From Pseudohongiella sp. (GTDB lineage Bacteria > Pseudomonadota > Gammaproteobacteria > Pseudomonadales > Pseudohongiellaceae): 64,000 nt of DNA. Shown here one piece after another: positions 16,352 to 26,200 of this stretch. Under the pieces are notes generated by a model. The model worked only from the letters and a program-made list of their open reading frames with translations. It was not told the DNA's origin and searched no databases. The DNA lies in NCBI RefSeq assembly GCF_011050365.1, contig NZ_DRFV01000002.1, forward strand, positions 310,001 to 374,000, written 5' to 3'. How positions within the stretch are numbered: the stretch's first letter is position 1; every line of letters starts with the position of its first letter. The position numbers and the translations under genes were made by a program.

Positions 16352-16690
16352 CTAAAAAAACACAGCCAGCCACACGGTGTCGGCATCGGGCGTGGTCCAG
16401 GCCACGCGGTGGCGGCAGTGGGCAGGGATGTTGACGTAGTCGCCCGGACGCAGGCGGATATCGTCGCGCTCATCATCGAAGGCGATAACGGCCTCGCCCT
16501 GCAATACCATGACCCACTCGTGCTGCGCTTGATCGTACCATTCATCATCGGGCGTGACATGACCCCGCGAGACGATACGCTCGATTTTTACACCGTTGCT
16601 CAAATGGCCGGCAAGCATCTGTGACAATTCTTCCGGCTGCGGCGTGCCCGGCAGACCACTGAATATGTTTCCGCTGTCGAACTCTGTCAT
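16352..16690 (-). CDS. Single-domain cupin protein
   Basis: The 112-residue protein is a small cupin. Motif 1 is around WYDQAQHEWVMVLQGEAVIAF (EWV-x3-G-x-A type) and motif 2 around LRPGDYVNIPAHCRHRVAWT. Some metal-ligand positions look preserved (His, Glu, His). I placed the start at 16690 because a GGAGG site lies 5 nt upstream and the domain is then complete, although the frame is open to 17053. It is divergent from the MFS gene, with only about 73 nt between starts. Function unknown; small cupins of this kind often bind metals or small ligands. Confidence 0.8.
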   Translation of the reverse strand: MTEFDSGNIFSGLPGTPQPEELSQMLAGHLSNGVKIERIVSRGHVTPDDEWYDQAQHEWVMVLQGEAVIAFDDERDDIRLRPGDYVNIPAHCRHRVAWTTPDADTVWLAVFF

Positions 16691-16763
16691 CGCAGCCTCC
16701 GTATTCGCTATAACTGTTATCATACCTGCACCGCTCCAACTCGCCCAGTCAGCAGGAACTGTT

Positions 16764-18179
16764 TTGTCCGTATCTGATCCACATCCAGACACCACAGCAG
16801 AATCGGCCGCCGCCCGGCAGCGTGTGCTGCTGTGGATGATTCTGTTGAACGCCTTTGCCACCCCCTTGATGCTGTCCTCGGCCAATGTGGCGCTTCCGTC
16901 GATCGCCGATGACCTGAGTCTGGATGCGGTGACCCTGGCCTGGGTGCCCATGGTGTACCTGATGGCGAGCACGATTTTTGTGTTGATTTTTGGCCGCGTC
17001 GCCGACACTGCAGGTCGCAAACGCATCTTCCTGATTGGGACTGCAGCGGTCATTGTCAGCTCGGTTTACGCTGCCTTCTCGGTCAACAGCGCCATGCTGT
17101 TGAGTGCGCGCTTCGCCCAGGGTGTCAGTGCCGCCATGCTGTATGCCACACAGATGGCGCTGGTAACGTCAGCGTTTCCCGCCAAAGTGCGGGGCAAAAT
17201 GATCGGTCTGGTGGTTAGCTGCATCTATGTCGGTCTGTCGGCCGGGCCGCTGCTGGGCGGCTTTGTGATTGACGAGCTGGGCTGGCGCGCCGCCTTCCTG
17301 TTGCAGGTGCCGCTGGCGTTGGTGGTGCTGATGCTCGGTGTGTTCAAGGTCGAGGGCGAATGGCGCGGCCGGACCAGGGTGCCGTTTGATATGCCCGGTG
17401 CCATTGGCTGGGGCATCAGCATTGTGCTGTTCTGTGTCGGCGTCTCGCGCTTGCCTGACACCTCCGGTTTACTGATACTCGGTGCCAGCGCGGTCAGCAT
17501 TACGCTGTTTCTGCGCCATGCCCGGCGCAGCGCCCACCCGATCTGGGATGTGAACCTGTTCTTCAATAACCGGGTGTTTACCGTATCCAGCCTGGTGTCG
17601 CTGCTGATGTACAGTGCTACCTACGCCATTGTGGTGCTGATGAGCCTTTATCTGCAGACATTGCAGGGCCTGTCTGCCACCAATGCCGGCATGGTACTGA
17701 TGATTCAACCGGTGATCATGGCATCGCTGGCGCCGGTCAGTGGCCGTCTGTCGGACCGTGTTGAGCCGCGCATACTGGCCACCGCCGGTATTACCATCAC
17801 CACAATCGGCCTGTTGATGCTGTCACGGCTGGATGCCGACACCAGTCTGCTGTATGTGATCGGGTCGCTGGTGATGACCGGCAGCGGTTTTAGTCTGTTC
17901 TCCCCGCCCAATGTCAACGCCATCATGGGTTCAGTCAGCGATGAGCACGCTGGCAGCGCTTCGGGCGCCGTGGCCACCACCCGCCTGATCGGACAGCTTA
18001 ACAGCATGGTGCTGGTGACACTGGCGTTGGCGCTGATGATGGGTAATACGCCGATCAGTCCGGAGACCTATCCGGAACTGGCACGGGCCGTTGAACTAAG
18101 CTTTGGCATCGGCGTTGCCCTGTGTGTGCCGGCCATTGTGTTGTCCCTGCTGCGGGGCCGGGTACATCCACAGCGCTGA
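16764..18179 (+). CDS. MFS transporter, DHA2-like (14-helix) drug/H+ antiporter type
   Basis: With a TTG start at 16764 (AGGA 6 nt upstream) the product has 471 residues and about 14 helices. The frame is open upstream to 16596, but that part overlaps the divergent cupin gene and does not look coding. Typical MFS features are NVALPSIADDLSLD in helix 1, the motif A loop GRVADTAGRKRIFLIG, the motif C-like segment AGPLLGGFVIDELGWRAAFLLQVPLAL and SGRLSDRVEPRIL in the second half. EmrB/QacA-type members export drugs or metabolites using the proton gradient. Substrate unknown. Confidence 0.85.
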   Translation: MSVSDPHPDTTAESAAARQRVLLWMILLNAFATPLMLSSANVALPSIADDLSLDAVTLAWVPMVYLMASTIFVLIFGRVADTAGRKRIFLIGTAAVIVSSVYAAFSVNSAMLLSARFAQGVSAAMLYATQMALVTSAFPAKVRGKMIGLVVSCIYVGLSAGPLLGGFVIDELGWRAAFLLQVPLALVVLMLGVFKVEGEWRGRTRVPFDMPGAIGWGISIVLFCVGVSRLPDTSGLLILGASAVSITLFLRHARRSAHPIWDVNLFFNNRVFTVSSLVSLLMYSATYAIVVLMSLYLQTLQGLSATNAGMVLMIQPVIMASLAPVSGRLSDRVEPRILATAGITITTIGLLMLSRLDADTSLLYVIGSLVMTGSGFSLFSPPNVNAIMGSVSDEHAGSASGAVATTRLIGQLNSMVLVTLALALMMGNTPISPETYPELARAVELSFGIGVALCVPAIVLSLLRGRVHPQR

Positions 18180-18280
18180 CCGCTGCAGATTGGCCGAAAC
18201 CGTGGTTGTCAGGCTATCATGCAGGCTGACCCGGGAGTTCTGCACTCACGCATCCGGCTTTCGATTCAACAGGCAGGTAT

Positions 18281-19255
18281 ATGTCCGTTTTCACCACGCT
18301 CAGCCACACGGAAATTGCACAATTCGTCAGCCGCTTTGATGTCGGTGACTTTATTGATGCCCAGGGCGTGAGCGGCGGCAGTGAAAACACCAATTATTTT
18401 GTCGAGTGCAGCGCCGGCAGTTATGTGTTGACCCTGGTTGAGCGCGGCCCCCGCGCCGATCTGCCCTTCTTTATTGAACTGCTCGACTGCCTGCACGCGG
18501 CCGATATGCCCGTGCCCTATGCCATCGCCGACCGCGCCGGTGTTGCCTTGCATACCCTGAAGGACAAACCCGCCCTGCTGCAGCCCAAGCTCAGCGGCGA
18601 GCATGTCGAGCACGTCAACACCGCACAATGCGCGGCGCTGGGTGACATGCTGGCACGACTGCACCAGTCCGCGTGTGACCTGACTCGGGCCAGTGATCGC
18701 GGCCCGGCGTGGACGGTCAACAAGGCACTGAACCTGCTTGATGAGAGCTGGAGGCAGCATCAGTCGTGGCTGGAGCCGGCCCTGCTGCAACTGCGCGACT
18801 GGCTGGAATTTTCCGGCAACAAAACCCCGGCGAAAGCACTGCCCGCCACCATCATCCACGGTGACCTGTTCCGCGACAATGCCCTGTTCCAGGGAGATGA
18901 CATCAGCGGCATCATCGATTTTTACAACGCTGCCAGCGGCTGGACGCTGTTTGATATTGCAGTCTGTGTAAACGACTGGTGTGTCGATGTTAACGTCGAT
19001 GACGTTGCCCTGAATCCTGAACGTACCCGCGCCCTGCTCGACGCCTACGCCAGCAAACGTCCGTTCAGTGATGAAGAACAACACTGCTGGCCACTGATGC
19101 TGCAGCTTGCCGCCCTGCGCTTTTGGGTATCTCGCCAGCAATATGCGCTGGAACATAAAGGCCAGGCGGGCATCCTGATCAAGGATCCGGAATATTTTCA
19201 CCGGGTGACGAAGATGCATGTGCTAAACCCGGAGATGGCTTTAAGCCTGCTTTGA
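18281..19255 (+). CDS. thrB: Homoserine kinase (ThrB, APH-fold type)
   Basis: The 324-residue protein belongs to the choline-kinase/APH-fold homoserine kinases found in pseudomonads and relatives rather than the GHMP type of E. coli. Features are the N-terminal MSVFTTLSHTEIAQFVSRF, the nucleotide-loop region QGVSGGSENTNYFVE, catalytic loop IHGDLFRDNALF and Mg-binding GIIDFYNAAS. It phosphorylates L-homoserine for threonine synthesis. The AGGCAGG motif precedes the ATG. The following membrane-protein gene begins 27 nt downstream, so they may share a transcript. Confidence 0.95.
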   Translation: MSVFTTLSHTEIAQFVSRFDVGDFIDAQGVSGGSENTNYFVECSAGSYVLTLVERGPRADLPFFIELLDCLHAADMPVPYAIADRAGVALHTLKDKPALLQPKLSGEHVEHVNTAQCAALGDMLARLHQSACDLTRASDRGPAWTVNKALNLLDESWRQHQSWLEPALLQLRDWLEFSGNKTPAKALPATIIHGDLFRDNALFQGDDISGIIDFYNAASGWTLFDIAVCVNDWCVDVNVDDVALNPERTRALLDAYASKRPFSDEEQHCWPLMLQLAALRFWVSRQQYALEHKGQAGILIKDPEYFHRVTKMHVLNPEMALSLL

Positions 19256-19281
19256 TTCAAACCTGAACGGATAATAATAAA

Positions 19282-20880
19282 ATGACCGAGAATAATTCGA
19301 CTGACAAAAGCCCCGCCCTGGCGCCCTTCTCCCTGTTCCTGCTGGCCAGCCTGTTGCTGTATGCCGTGCTGTTCCCCTTGCTGTCGTGGACCGTATTCTC
19401 CGAAGACGACTCACATCTGATGCGGGTGGCGATTGATTACGCCTGGTGGCAGCACTTTTTTGTGCCGGAGGTTTACCGTGAACTGTCGGCGGCCAACTAC
19501 ACACCGATTCCGCTGGTGGTATACAAAACCCTGGTGTCGTGGTTCGGGCTCAGTACCAATGCGTTTCTGGTGTTCATGCTTCTGGCCATAAGCCTGATAT
19601 CGGCACTGGCGGCGACCCTCACCGAACAGATCACTCGCAATCGCATGGCGGCCTGGGCGGTGATACTGCTGATTTTCTCCAGCATGTCCATGCACACGCT
19701 GATCACCCGCTTCTATACCATGCACTATCTGATCGGCGGTATTTTTGCGCTGACAGCGCTGGTGGTGATATTCCGCAGCGATGCCAAACGGGTCTCGCCG
19801 GTACTGCCGAGCCTGTTTTTATTGCTGGCACTGGTATCAAAAGAAGTCTATCTGGTACTGCCTCCGCTGGTAGGGTTGTATGCGTTGTACCATCGCAATT
19901 TCAGGCTGGCAATCGGGGCGGGTGTAGCGCTGCTGGTTTACCTGATCCTGCGCACCTGGATGCTCGGCATGTCGGTGGACATTGGTGGCGAGAGCAGCTA
20001 CTTCGCGGGTTTCTGGGGTATCAGCGGCGCCGCCTGGCTGAGCTTTATCGGCTGGTATATCAAGACCCGCATCTTCATTCTGGCTGCGGTGGGCACAGCC
20101 CTGCTTGTGAACTTCCGGCGTACCGTGATGCTGTTGCCACTGGCGCTGATTTTTGCCGCACCGGGCCTGGCGGTGTCTCACGGTATCGTTGAGCACACGC
20201 TACACGGTGACCGTATTTTCTTTGCCTTTGATTGTGCGCTGGCCATCGTTGCCATCATTGCCATTGCCCAGTCCGGTTTTTTTCAGCGCTTTGCCAGACC
20301 GCTGCCGCTGCTTGGCATGCTGGCGCTGTTTCTGCTTGTGCACGTGTTCAATAACGCCAGTTATCGCGCGCAGACCGAACAGATGGCGGACTACCGCATC
20401 ACCCGATTTCTGCTCGATAACCTGGCGGACCTGGAAGGTGCAACGCTGTTTGTGCCGATGAACTTTATTCAGGGCGACCTGATGCGGGTCAATGACGCAC
20501 TCGAGCAACCGCGCTTCTTTATCACGCAGAATTGTGTCGCTGCACTGGGCGCCGCCGAGGGCGAGCTGTTCATGTTTAACGGCAACGGTGAGCCCATTAC
20601 CCGCGAGGACCTGAGCGCCAACTGTATACCGGCCAGCGTTGACCCTGTGGTCGACATCGCGCCGCGGTACAACAACGGCCTGCTGCAATGGCAGGTGCAA
20701 TTTCCTGATGGCTTCAGCGGTGGCGTGTTGTTTGTTGACCGTGCCTTTGCCGTGCCGATCCCGGCGTTCTCCCAGCAGCTGGTCAAGCCGGCGCCGGGGG
20801 AACGTTATCAGCTGTTTGCCAACAACGGCATCAACTGGTGGTTCTCGGATATCGAACCGATGCAGATCATCACCGACTGA
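19282..20880 (+). CDS. Large polytopic membrane protein, possibly GT-C glycosyltransferase-like
   Basis: The 532-residue protein has about 10-12 predicted helices from residue 15 to about 360, then a soluble C-terminal domain of about 160 residues. The first periplasmic loop, SWTVFSEDDSHLMRV, has an acidic pair close to the end of helix 1, as in GT-C glycosyltransferases, and the helix arrangement also resembles them. No exact family can be named. Context with homoserine kinase is not informative. The gene ends 8 nt from the convergent serine hydrolase gene. A membrane enzyme that uses lipid-linked sugars is one reading. Confidence 0.5.
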   Translation: MTENNSTDKSPALAPFSLFLLASLLLYAVLFPLLSWTVFSEDDSHLMRVAIDYAWWQHFFVPEVYRELSAANYTPIPLVVYKTLVSWFGLSTNAFLVFMLLAISLISALAATLTEQITRNRMAAWAVILLIFSSMSMHTLITRFYTMHYLIGGIFALTALVVIFRSDAKRVSPVLPSLFLLLALVSKEVYLVLPPLVGLYALYHRNFRLAIGAGVALLVYLILRTWMLGMSVDIGGESSYFAGFWGISGAAWLSFIGWYIKTRIFILAAVGTALLVNFRRTVMLLPLALIFAAPGLAVSHGIVEHTLHGDRIFFAFDCALAIVAIIAIAQSGFFQRFARPLPLLGMLALFLLVHVFNNASYRAQTEQMADYRITRFLLDNLADLEGATLFVPMNFIQGDLMRVNDALEQPRFFITQNCVAALGAAEGELFMFNGNGEPITREDLSANCIPASVDPVVDIAPRYNNGLLQWQVQFPDGFSGGVLFVDRAFAVPIPAFSQQLVKPAPGERYQLFANNGINWWFSDIEPMQIITD

Positions 20881-20888
20881 GGGGTAGA

Positions 20889-22397
20889 TCAGTCCGCCTC
20901 CATCGCCGCCAGCACCGACTCGGCAAGCGTCCACACCGGGTCCGGACCGCTGGTGGTGTAACCCATACGCATGACAATCAGATCCTGATCCGGGAACACC
21001 ACAATGGTCTGCCCCTCAAAACCGGACAGGTAAAACATGTTGGTCGGCAGGTTGGGCAGGGAACGGTTGTCGGGATCGTCCGGCGCACCGGCATTCAGCC
21101 ATATCTGTACACCGTATTCGCCCTGCTCGGCAGCCGGGGCGGGTGTCACGCTGTAGTCGACCCAGCCCTCTGGCAGAATGCGTTCGCCGTTCCACATGCC
21201 ATCCTGAAGATACAGCAGACCGAATTTTGCCCAGTCGCGCGGTGTTGCATACATGTAAGATGAACCGACAAAGGTGCCACTTGCATCCGGCTCGATCACG
21301 GCTGAGGTTATGCCCAGTTTGCTGAACAGTCGCTCCTGCGGGAAGTTGAAATAGTCCTGGAAGTTGGTGAACAACTGTCTCTGGATACGCGAGATAATAT
21401 TGGTGGTGCCACTGCTATAGTAAAAAGTGCTGCCTGGCGTATGCGCCAGCGGTTTATCAATGGTAAACGCGGCCGTATCGCCGGTGGTGTACAGCATCAG
21501 AATCACATCGGACATCGATCCGGCGGTGTAGACTTCGGAGAAATCCAGACCACTGGTCATGTGCAGCAGGTGTTCCAGGGTGATGTTACGACGCTCGTCG
21601 CCGTCGCTGCGCCACTCCGGCACATTGGCGGGCGCATTCACGTGCAATAAACCATCGGCAGCCAGGATACCGGTCAACGCAGCAGTGACGGTTTTGGTCA
21701 TCGACCAGCCCAACTGGGGCGTGTCAGCAGTAAACGGATCGGCATATTGTTCGGCAATGATGTTGCCGTCGTGAATCACCAGCACGGCGCGGGTATCAAT
21801 ATTCTGATCGGGCTCGATGTCCTCAAAGGCCTGGTCAACCGAGGCGTGCACAGCCTGCATATCAAACCCGGGCACTGCGTCCGGAAGTATCACCTGATTG
21901 CCGATGGGCCAGGGCTGGTTCGCGACATCGGGTTTGGCGGGATACAGCGCCGGATCGAACTGCGCCCGCAGACTGGCGGGTGAAACGTCTTTAAGCAACG
22001 TGCAGCCAATCTGATCGCGGTACAGGGCGCTTATCGTCATGGTCTCGCCATTGACTGCCATCGCGCCGGTAACGATGTCATCAGCAAAACTGAAATCAGC
22101 CGTGCTCAGTGCCGCACCGCTCAGCTCATTGGCCATCACATGATCGACCGTGCGGCCACTGACCAGCACCGAGGAACATAAACGTTTGACCAGTCTGCCC
22201 AGGGTAATCTCGGCCGCCAATGCGGCTTGTGCCATGGTTTCCGGGTCCGCCGCTGCTTGCTGCTCCGCAACCTGCCCGGCCATGTTGTCCATGGCCGATG
22301 GTGACGTCGGCGCGGGGGTTTCGGGCCCGGAACAGGCGGCGATAAATCCGGCAAGGCTGGCAGTCAGTGACAACAATAAAAAACGGGAATGTTTCAA
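20889..22397 (-). CDS. Lipoprotein serine hydrolase of the beta-lactamase fold
   Basis: The 502-residue protein has a lipoprotein signal (AGFIAAC, Cys22), an Ala/Gln-rich linker, and a pre-domain up to residue 190. The beta-lactamase-fold domain follows, with S232-M-T-K235 as the SxxK motif, YYSSGTTNI as the YxS/N element and the late GFEGQTIVVFPDQDLIVMRMG strand. An AGGAG site precedes the ATG. It lies 5 nt downstream of the secreted SGNH hydrolase gene on the same strand, so the two envelope hydrolases form an operon. Substrate unknown; an esterase or amidase is more likely than a beta-lactamase. Confidence 0.85.
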   Translation of the reverse strand: MKHSRFLLLSLTASLAGFIAACSGPETPAPTSPSAMDNMAGQVAEQQAAADPETMAQAALAAEITLGRLVKRLCSSVLVSGRTVDHVMANELSGAALSTADFSFADDIVTGAMAVNGETMTISALYRDQIGCTLLKDVSPASLRAQFDPALYPAKPDVANQPWPIGNQVILPDAVPGFDMQAVHASVDQAFEDIEPDQNIDTRAVLVIHDGNIIAEQYADPFTADTPQLGWSMTKTVTAALTGILAADGLLHVNAPANVPEWRSDGDERRNITLEHLLHMTSGLDFSEVYTAGSMSDVILMLYTTGDTAAFTIDKPLAHTPGSTFYYSSGTTNIISRIQRQLFTNFQDYFNFPQERLFSKLGITSAVIEPDASGTFVGSSYMYATPRDWAKFGLLYLQDGMWNGERILPEGWVDYSVTPAPAAEQGEYGVQIWLNAGAPDDPDNRSLPNLPTNMFYLSGFEGQTIVVFPDQDLIVMRMGYTTSGPDPVWTLAESVLAAMEAD

Positions 22398-22402
22398 AAC
22401 AT

Positions 22403-23665
22403 TTACTCCTGGTCAAAAATGGATAAGTCGATACTGTTGGCCATCGCCGCATAACCGGCATCATTGGGATGCAGGTTATCCGAGGTGTACTCCGCGGGCA
22501 GACGATCCGGGTTGTTTTCATCGGCGACAGCGGACTCAAAATCGATGACGGCGTCGAAGAAACCACTATTGCGAATCCAGCTATTGACTGTTTCGCGCTT
22601 GGCCTCCCCGGCTTCACTAAAATAGCCCGCGCCTTCGAACGGCGTCAGCGTCGCTCCGATCACCTTGATGCCGTGCGCACGGGCGCGTTCCGCGACCTGC
22701 CGGTACCCGGCAATGATCTGCCCGGCGCTGACCTGCTGATCGGTGGCCATGCTCACCGACATGCCCATGTCGTTGATGCCTTCCAGCAATACGATATGAC
22801 TGACATTGCTCAACGCCAGCACGTCGCGTTCAAAACGCGCCAGCAGGTTTTCACCAAACATCGGCGAGCGTTCATGCAACACGCGATTGCCGCTGAGCCC
22901 GGCATTGGCGACGGCATAAGTGGGCATACCGGCTTCATTGCGCAGACGCAGCGCCAGCAGATTTGGCCAGCGGTTGTTGGTGTCGACCGTGGAGCCGACG
23001 CCGTCGGTAATCGAATCGCCCACCGTGACAATGGTAGACACGGCTTCGCCGCCGCTGACGTCAATGGCGGTCAGGTAGTGCCAGAAGGTAATCTCATGCG
23101 CATCGTCCATGCTGGCGGCGCGGGTGAGGTCACCCGACTCACTGACAAACGAGGTCTGCATGGCCGCCCGGTGAGTTGTGGGCAAACCAGAGGGCTCAGG
23201 CAGATACAGGCTGATGCTAAGATTGCTAAAGGCCGCCACCGGAAAGGGCAGCGGATCGCTGAACACGGTGGCGCCACGCGGAATAATGATGCTCGTCTGA
23301 TCGCCGAAACTGAGGCTTTGCAGGGTAGCAATATCAATCCCCGTGCCACTGCTTTGCTCGGCAATGCTGGCAGCGCCGATGTGCAGGGGTTGGTTGCCGT
23401 GGCTATTGGACAGGCGGATTCGGACAGTATCACCGGCTGCGGTGACATGGGCAATCAGGCGCAGGGTCTGGCCGTCAAATTCGTTATGGTCTGCAGTTTC
23501 GGCAGGCAACATGCCCGGCGGCAGGGTGCTGGGGCTCATGGCCCAGGCGGTGACCCAGCTCTGATTTAAATCCTGGGCGCTGACGGCGTTAAAACCCGCA
23601 CCGGTGACCATGGTCATGATCAGCAACCATGCGGACAGACGGTAGTTAATAGGTGGCAGTTTCAT
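22403..23665 (-). CDS. Secreted SGNH/GDSL hydrolase
   Basis: The 420-residue product has a signal peptide (about residues 1-30, ending GFNAVSAQD). An N-terminal beta-rich part (about 35-190) is followed by a GDSL-like domain. Block I is VTVGDSITDGVGS (nucleophile Ser), block III LLEGINDMG, and block V SDNLHPNDAGY (Asp and His). It resembles the secreted GDSL family acting on polysaccharide esters. The ATG at 23665 is used; a TTG five codons upstream would lengthen the n-region. First gene of a pair with the lipoprotein serine hydrolase. Confidence 0.87.
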   Translation of the reverse strand: MKLPPINYRLSAWLLIMTMVTGAGFNAVSAQDLNQSWVTAWAMSPSTLPPGMLPAETADHNEFDGQTLRLIAHVTAAGDTVRIRLSNSHGNQPLHIGAASIAEQSSGTGIDIATLQSLSFGDQTSIIIPRGATVFSDPLPFPVAAFSNLSISLYLPEPSGLPTTHRAAMQTSFVSESGDLTRAASMDDAHEITFWHYLTAIDVSGGEAVSTIVTVGDSITDGVGSTVDTNNRWPNLLALRLRNEAGMPTYAVANAGLSGNRVLHERSPMFGENLLARFERDVLALSNVSHIVLLEGINDMGMSVSMATDQQVSAGQIIAGYRQVAERARAHGIKVIGATLTPFEGAGYFSEAGEAKRETVNSWIRNSGFFDAVIDFESAVADENNPDRLPAEYTSDNLHPNDAGYAAMANSIDLSIFDQE

Positions 23666-23875
23666 GATGTGTGGCTCCAACCTGTTTTTGTTATTCGCGC
23701 GTTTCTTCCATCATACGCCAACACGCAGCGCCTGTCCCCGGACCGCCGACAGTCACCCAGCCTTCCGCGAATCTACCCGTCGCTGTCGGGAATTGCTTAC
23801 ATTGCCTGCGAAAGTGCATTAATATCATGCGCTTATTTTGCCCTTATGGTTCACGTTGTCGGGATGTATTAAATA

Positions 23876-26134
23876 ATGCCAATAAAAATCGCCGCCGTAT
23901 CAGGTTCCTGCCTGTTGTTCTGTGCCTCTGCTTTCAGTGTGACCGCCTGGGCCCAGTCCCCGTTAATCCCTGACGACACGGACACGTCATCACTGCCCAC
24001 CAATGCCGTACGCCAGTTCCGGGCAGTTCGTGTCGACCAGCCACCGGTGATTGATGGCATCATTGATGATGCGGTGTGGCAGCAGGCCAATGTCATTACT
24101 GATTTCCACCAGACCCGACCAGGCAATGGCACACCGACCTCCGAGCGCACCGAGGTATACGTGGTTTATGACGACGACGCGCTGTATGTCGCCGCCCGCA
24201 TGTTCGACAGCGAGCCGGAGCTGATTGCAGCACCGGTGATTCGCCATGGTCAGGGCATGCCTTCCGATGACCGCCTGGTGGTGATTCTGGATCCGTTTAA
24301 TACCGGCCGCGCCGGTTACCGTTTTGAAACCAATCTCAATGCCGCCCGCCACGACTCGCTGTATACCAGTGTCACCAGCTTCTCCCTGGACTGGAATACC
24401 ATCTGGGATGTCGCCACCAGTGTGGATGGCGAGAGCTGGATTGCGGAACTGGAGATACCGTTCAAATCAATCCCGTTTGATCCGGCGATTGAGACCTGGG
24501 GTTTCAATTTTGGCCGCGCCATTCGTCGCCGCGGTGAAGAGATGGCCTGGGTTTCGCAAAACCGTACCTACAATCCGAGCGTATCCGGGCAGATGACCGG
24601 CATCAGCGGTATCAGTAAAGGCGTCGGGCTGGATCTGGTACCGTCGCTGTCAGTGAACCGCCGCCGCGAATACGATCCGGTTACCAAAGAAACGTCCACC
24701 GAACCATCACTGGATGCCTTTTACCGGATTACTCCGTCGCTCAATGCAGCGCTGACCATCAACACTGATTTCTCGGCCACCGAGGTGGACAACCGCCAGG
24801 TTAACCTGACCCGTTTCAATCTGTTCTTCCCGGAAAAGCGCGACTTTTTCCTGAATGACTCCGATCTGTTTCAGTTCGGCAACATCGGTGGTATGGCCAG
24901 CGGCAATGACGCCACCTCACTGGGTAGTCGGGAAAATGCCCGACCGTTTTTCTCCCGCCGGCTGGGACTCAGCGAAAACGGCGCGCCGGTGGACATCAAC
25001 TATGGCGGTCGCATCAGCGGTCGTGTCGGCCGCTGGAATATCGGCACGCTGGCCATCCGCCAGGATGAGTTTGGCGCGGTTGATGCCTCTGACCTTTTTG
25101 TCACCCGCATCTCTGCCAACGTGCTGGAAGACTCGGGCATCGGTTTCATCTATACCAATGGTGACCCGGCCTCCAATGTCGACAACAGTGTGATGGGTGT
25201 CGATTTCAAATACCTCAACAATCGCCTGGCCAGTGGTCGTACCGTGGAAGCAGACGCCTGGTTCCAGCAATCCGAGACCCCCGGACTGGATGGCGACGAC
25301 GCCTCCTTCGGCTTTGGTTTGCGCATGCCCAACGCGACGGGTCTCAGAGGTCGCATGGCCTACAAAGAGGTGCAGCGCAACTTCAATCCGGCGATGGGTT
25401 ATATCAACCGCGCCGATGTACGCGACCTGACAGCCGATGTGGGTTACACGCACTTCTTTGGCGGCACTGTCTGGCAGACCGCGTTCGCCGGCATTGATGC
25501 CCAGCGCATCGAACGTCTTGAAGGCGGACTGCAAAGCCAGGCGCTGGTGTATCGGCTGCTGGAGCTGCAGACCAATACCCGGGACGGCATCAGCCTGTCG
25601 CACACGCGCAATGACGAAAATGTGCTACGACCGTTCACCATTTACTCGGACCAGAACCGGCAGGTAGCGATTCAGCCGGGGCAGTATCAGTTCTCGGAAA
25701 GCGAAATCAGCCTTAACACTGGTGGCCAGCGACGATTGTCAGGTCGGTTGAACTACCTGCAAGGTGATTTTTACAACGGTGAACGCACCAACATCAGCGG
25801 CTCGGTGACATGGAACCAGTCACGCTTTTTTGTCTTGTCAGCCAACTATGACTGGAATGATATCAGCCTGCCACAAGGCGACTTTGTCGCACGGTTGACA
25901 TCGGTATCGACGCAGGTGGCTTTTTCTTCGACACTGTACTGGATCAGCCTGTTGCAGTACGACAACCTGTCGGAAGAGCTGGGTATCAACACGCGTGTTC
26001 AGTGGATACCGCGCGCCGGCCAGGAGGGTTTTATTGTGCTGAACTACAATATGCAGGACCGGGACAAAGACAACACGTTTGAGTCTGCGTTCTCAGACCT
26101 GACTGTCAAGTTCCGTTATACATTCCGGTTCTGA
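23876..26134 (+). CDS. CBM9-like/DUF5916 outer-membrane beta-barrel protein
   Basis: The 752-residue product has a signal peptide (about 1-26) and an N-terminal CBM9-like sugar-binding domain. Its hallmark strands are PPVIDGIIDDAVWQQA, ERTEVYVVYDDDALYVAARM and GYRFETNLNAARHDS. The rest is the DUF5916 region: NTDFSATEVDNRQVNLTRF and FFPEKRDFFLND, then many alternating amphipathic strands ending in ...FRYTFRF, with the terminal Phe typical of outer-membrane barrels. Relatives are common in polymer-degrading bacteria, but role and ligand are unproven. A strong hairpin terminator follows. Confidence 0.87.
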   Translation: MPIKIAAVSGSCLLFCASAFSVTAWAQSPLIPDDTDTSSLPTNAVRQFRAVRVDQPPVIDGIIDDAVWQQANVITDFHQTRPGNGTPTSERTEVYVVYDDDALYVAARMFDSEPELIAAPVIRHGQGMPSDDRLVVILDPFNTGRAGYRFETNLNAARHDSLYTSVTSFSLDWNTIWDVATSVDGESWIAELEIPFKSIPFDPAIETWGFNFGRAIRRRGEEMAWVSQNRTYNPSVSGQMTGISGISKGVGLDLVPSLSVNRRREYDPVTKETSTEPSLDAFYRITPSLNAALTINTDFSATEVDNRQVNLTRFNLFFPEKRDFFLNDSDLFQFGNIGGMASGNDATSLGSRENARPFFSRRLGLSENGAPVDINYGGRISGRVGRWNIGTLAIRQDEFGAVDASDLFVTRISANVLEDSGIGFIYTNGDPASNVDNSVMGVDFKYLNNRLASGRTVEADAWFQQSETPGLDGDDASFGFGLRMPNATGLRGRMAYKEVQRNFNPAMGYINRADVRDLTADVGYTHFFGGTVWQTAFAGIDAQRIERLEGGLQSQALVYRLLELQTNTRDGISLSHTRNDENVLRPFTIYSDQNRQVAIQPGQYQFSESEISLNTGGQRRLSGRLNYLQGDFYNGERTNISGSVTWNQSRFFVLSANYDWNDISLPQGDFVARLTSVSTQVAFSSTLYWISLLQYDNLSEELGINTRVQWIPRAGQEGFIVLNYNMQDRDKDNTFESAFSDLTVKFRYTFRF

Positions 26135-26149
26135 TTGGCCACTGATAGC

Positions 26150-26174
26150 AGGCCCCGGATTCATACCGGGGCCT
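26150..26174. terminator. Hairpin terminator between convergent genes
   Basis: The 9-bp perfect GC-rich stem AGGCCCCGG / CCGGGGCCT has a 7-nt loop and lies 16 nt after the DUF5916 stop. On the plus strand it is followed by CGATTTAT, a poor T-tract; on the minus strand no T-run is present. It probably ends transcription of the DUF5916 gene and may act in both directions. Confidence 0.65.
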
Positions 26175-26200
26175 CGATTTATACAAATCAACATGGCACT

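Noticed and set aside
18266-19219. A 317-codon minus-strand open frame
   Set aside because: Antisense to homoserine kinase, which is unambiguous.
22469-23569. A 366-codon plus-strand open frame
   Set aside because: Antisense shadow of the secreted SGNH hydrolase, whose catalytic blocks are all in the minus frame.
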